The notes under the pieces were generated by a model. That model was given only the letters and a program-made list of their open reading frames with translations, was not told where the DNA came from and did no database searches. From Pyropia yezoensis (lineage: Eukaryota > Rhodophyta > Bangiophyceae > Bangiales > Bangiaceae), in contig CM020619.1 in assembly GCA_009829735.1 (NCBI GenBank), positions 27,616,063-27,680,062 on the forward strand: a DNA stretch of 64,000 bases, in the 5' to 3' direction. The position numbers were made by a program, and so were the translations under genes. Shown piece after piece: positions 61,717 through 64,000 of the stretch; within the stretch, counting starts at the first letter, position 1; each line of letters begins with the position of its first letter.

Positions 61717-64000
61717 CGGCAGTTACCTGCTCAACTGGTAGCCGCCTGGACACCCTGTTTGTTCAAGGGGACGTTGCTTGTCCTGCGCAAGGAAAACCTC
61801 AAGATTAATGCTCGTATGCGTGTGGGGGATAGCCTCCCCCAAGCTGTTTCGCCGGTGGTTGACACGGGAACCGGACCAAGCATCATCACTGAGAGCCTGC
61901 TACCCCTGGGCTGGCGTCGACATGCCTGGAGAGCGCCTAACAGGACCCATATTGTCGACGCTTCGGGTCAAACCCTACGACCGCTTGGCCGTCTTCCTGT
62001 CGCCATCTATGTCAACAATGAACCAATGCTTTTCCCCTTTCTGGTAGTCAAGACTCTATCAGTCCCCCTCATCTTGGGCTGGGACTTCCAGAAGCAGCAT
62101 GTCAAGAGCATCCTTCCCGGAGAAGGAAAGGTGCAGTTCAACCATGGGTTTGTGTCACCAGTGCTGGGGCATCTGGACGCCAAGGTTCGTGTAGTCAAGA
62201 ACAAGAAGGAACGCACCCCACCCTCTACCTTGACTCTCTTCAAACCGGTGCTCCTGCCTCCTTGCTCGGAAACCAATATTCAAGTCACGACCCGGACTGC
62301 AGGTCAATGCCTGATCTACGGACGTAAGGAGTTTTTGGCGAAACACCGATTATACATGGCGCACGGACATCACAAGAAGGTGGAAAGGTACACCCCACTC
62401 TCGGTGCTAATCGTCAACGTGAGCCGGAAGCCGATAACCCTCGCCAAGGGCACTCGAGTTGGTACAGCGGAGCCTTACCGGGGGTCTGCCCGTGCCATGA
62501 GCAAGGAGGACCTCTTGAACCTGCAACAAGAATTGGCATCCAACTTAACGGCCCTAGACGTACCTCCGAGGCACGAGCAGGCTAGCAGCGCCACCCCGAA
62601 GCCCGATCAAGCACCATCCGAGATGCCGAAGGTCAACCAGGAAAATGTCCCTCCCGACTTGAAGAAGGCACTGGAGAAGCTTCTCCGGGAGTATCGGCAC
62701 CTGCGGTCTGGAGAGCTGGGCAAGATGGACGCCACTCTACACCGGATTCAACTCAACCCAGATGCCAAGCCAGTGCACCTGCAACCATACCGGGCTGGAC
62801 CTCATCGCCGGGATGAGATTGAGAAGCAGGTTATCAAGATGCTCAAGATGGGTGTTATCGAGCCGTCTGATGGCGACTGGGCCTTCCCGGTGGTAGTTGT
62901 CCCGAAACCTGGCGGTCACTTCCGTTTCTGCGTTGATTACAGGCGCCTGAACGAAATGACAGTCAAGGATGTTTACCCGATACCCCGGATGGATGATTGC
63001 ATTGACTTTCTTGGTGATGCCACCCTCTTCTCGACGCTGGATTGTAATGCCGGTTACTGGCAGATCCCTCTGGCTGACGAGGACAAGGACAAGACTACCT
63101 TCACGTACCACCTGGGACTATTCCGGTGCAAGCGTCTTCCTTTTGGTCTCACCAATGCTCCGGCAACCTTCCAGAGAGCCATCGACGTCATCCTGTCGGG
63201 GCTAAGGTGGAGAACATGTATGGTCAACCTGGACGATATTATCGTTTTCTCCAAGACCCCGGCGGAACACCTGGAGCACCTTCGAGAGGTCCTGGCTCTC
63301 CTGTCCAAGGCTGGAGTTACCCTGAAGGCTGAGAAATGCCACCTGTTTGAGACTGAGGTGGAGTACCTCGGGCACGTGCTTAGTCCGGGGGAGCTCCGAG
63401 TTAATGAGAAAAACATCAAGGCCCTCCGGCATGCACGGCAACCTAAAACTCAGACGGAACTCAAGAGCTTTCTGGGTATGTGCAACGTCTACCGCCGGTT
63501 CGTACGAGACTATGCCCTGATTGCCCGGCCATTGACCAAGCTCACCAGCAAGAAGCTCCCCGCACAACTTCCGGTGTTCGACGAGAAGCAGACCGCTGCC
63601 TTCGAAGAGCTCAAGAAGCGCCTGACCACAACTCCAGTACTGGCGTTACCCAAGCGGGAGGGCCAGTTTGTCCTGGAGACTGATGCCTGTGGCGTCCAGG
63701 TGGGGTGTTCTCTATTCCAGCAGCAACATGATGGGCACTTCCTCCCGATAGGCTACTACAGTCGCGTCCTGACTCCAGCCGAGAAGAAATACTCCACGAC
63801 GGAGCGCGAGTGCTTGGCGATTGTCTGGGCTTGCCTCTTGTTACGCCCCTATCTTGAAGGACAAGAGTTCCTCATCCGGACGGACCACACCAGCCTAAGG
63901 TGGCTGCTATGCATGGACAGCAGCCTAGGAAGGTTCGCCCGGTGGCGCCTACGCCTTTCAGAATTCAAGTACAAGGTGTGCACCAGAGCAGGGAGGGAGC
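61717..64000 (+). CDS. pol: Element C Pol (protease, RT, RNase H), open to the window edge
   Basis: A single uninterrupted frame of about 760 codons with no stop before the window ends. The first codon after the upstream TGA is 61717, and ATG 61816 is the first Met. The block LLVLRKENLKINARMRVGD precedes the protease motif VVDTGTGPSIITE and parallels ENFQVAG and ENFKVSA in B and A, so the frame begins before the ATG. RT follows (FRFCVDYRRLNEMTVKD, STLDCNAGYWQIPL, RLPFGLTNAPATFQRAI), but the active site reads MVNLDDIIVFSK, with Asn (AAC) for the Tyr of YLDD. RNase H (LETDACGVQVGCSLF, TERECLAIVWACLLL) runs to the edge. It lies in the -1 frame relative to gag. Confidence 0.93.

Larger units (their letters stand above)
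59661..64000 (+). mobile_element. Element C: third Ty3/gypsy family, plus strand, decayed, cut by the window edge
   Basis: Starts with the shared primer-binding site and continues through Gag, protease, RT and part of RNase H. Sequence is clearly related to but distinct from A and B. It carries four stops within Gag, a zinc knuckle lacking its last Cys and an altered RT active site, so it is a dead copy. The right part, including integrase, any antisense ORF and the 3' LTR, lies beyond 64000. Confidence 0.9.

Noticed and set aside
1..64000. CRISPR array, rRNA or tRNA genes
   Set aside because: No regularly spaced direct repeats with unique spacers, and no recognisable rRNA or cloverleaf sequence was seen; the gene content is eukaryotic.

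Overview
The window looks like nuclear DNA from a GC-rich, intron-poor eukaryotic alga. A bangiophyte red alga (Porphyra/Pyropia type) is my best guess. The reasons are very high GC with strong G/C third-codon bias, single-exon genes in large low-complexity spacers, and a set of genes for nucleotide sugars, galactosyl transfer and polysaccharide sulfation, all typical of sulfated-galactan cell walls. The taxon is inferred, not read from a marker gene. Long poly(C) and poly(G) runs (20-24 nt) and one 500-N gap show a draft assembly, so single-base frameshifts need care.

Layout. 1-2189: a 38-bp minisatellite, then GC-rich low-complexity DNA. 2190-4496: an Ala/Pro repeat protein with an unrecognised C-terminal domain. 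5814-6941: a doubtful low-complexity ORF. 9801-10733: a secreted Cys-rich Thr-rich protein. 10.7-14.3 kb: gene-free, with a pair of inverted 66-bp repeats and a strong foldback. 14.3-22.8 kb is the host gene-dense part: a GT31-like galactosyltransferase (+), UDP-glucuronate decarboxylase UXS (-), a carbohydrate sulfotransferase (+) and myo-inositol-3-phosphate synthase (-). These fit one theme: inositol to glucuronate to UDP-xylose, sugar transfer, and sulfation of matrix polysaccharide. 22.8-26.4 kb: spacer with a TATA-containing palindrome and a 65-bp minisatellite.

26.4-55.1 kb is a nest of Ty3/gypsy chromodomain retrotransposons. The outer element A (minus strand, about 10.7 kb without its insert) has 363/362-bp LTRs at 26379-26741 and 54713-55074, flanked by the target duplication ACGCC. 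Inside it sits family B (minus strand, 27097-45077, flanked by CCCCC) as LTR-internal-LTR-internal-LTR, with the gap in and after the middle LTR. B LTRs are nearly identical and A LTRs differ by about 4%, so A is older, in agreement with the nesting. From 59.66 kb to the right edge a third, decayed family C runs on the plus strand.

The most interesting feature is a large ORF on the strand opposite gag-pol, between pol and the 3' LTR, in both A (45314-47686) and B (27906-29849). The two proteins are diverged but share a recognisable core of about 90 residues, so this looks like a maintained accessory gene of unknown function. All three families also share the same 15-nt primer-binding site, and family B joins gag to pol through an ATGA stop/start overlap.
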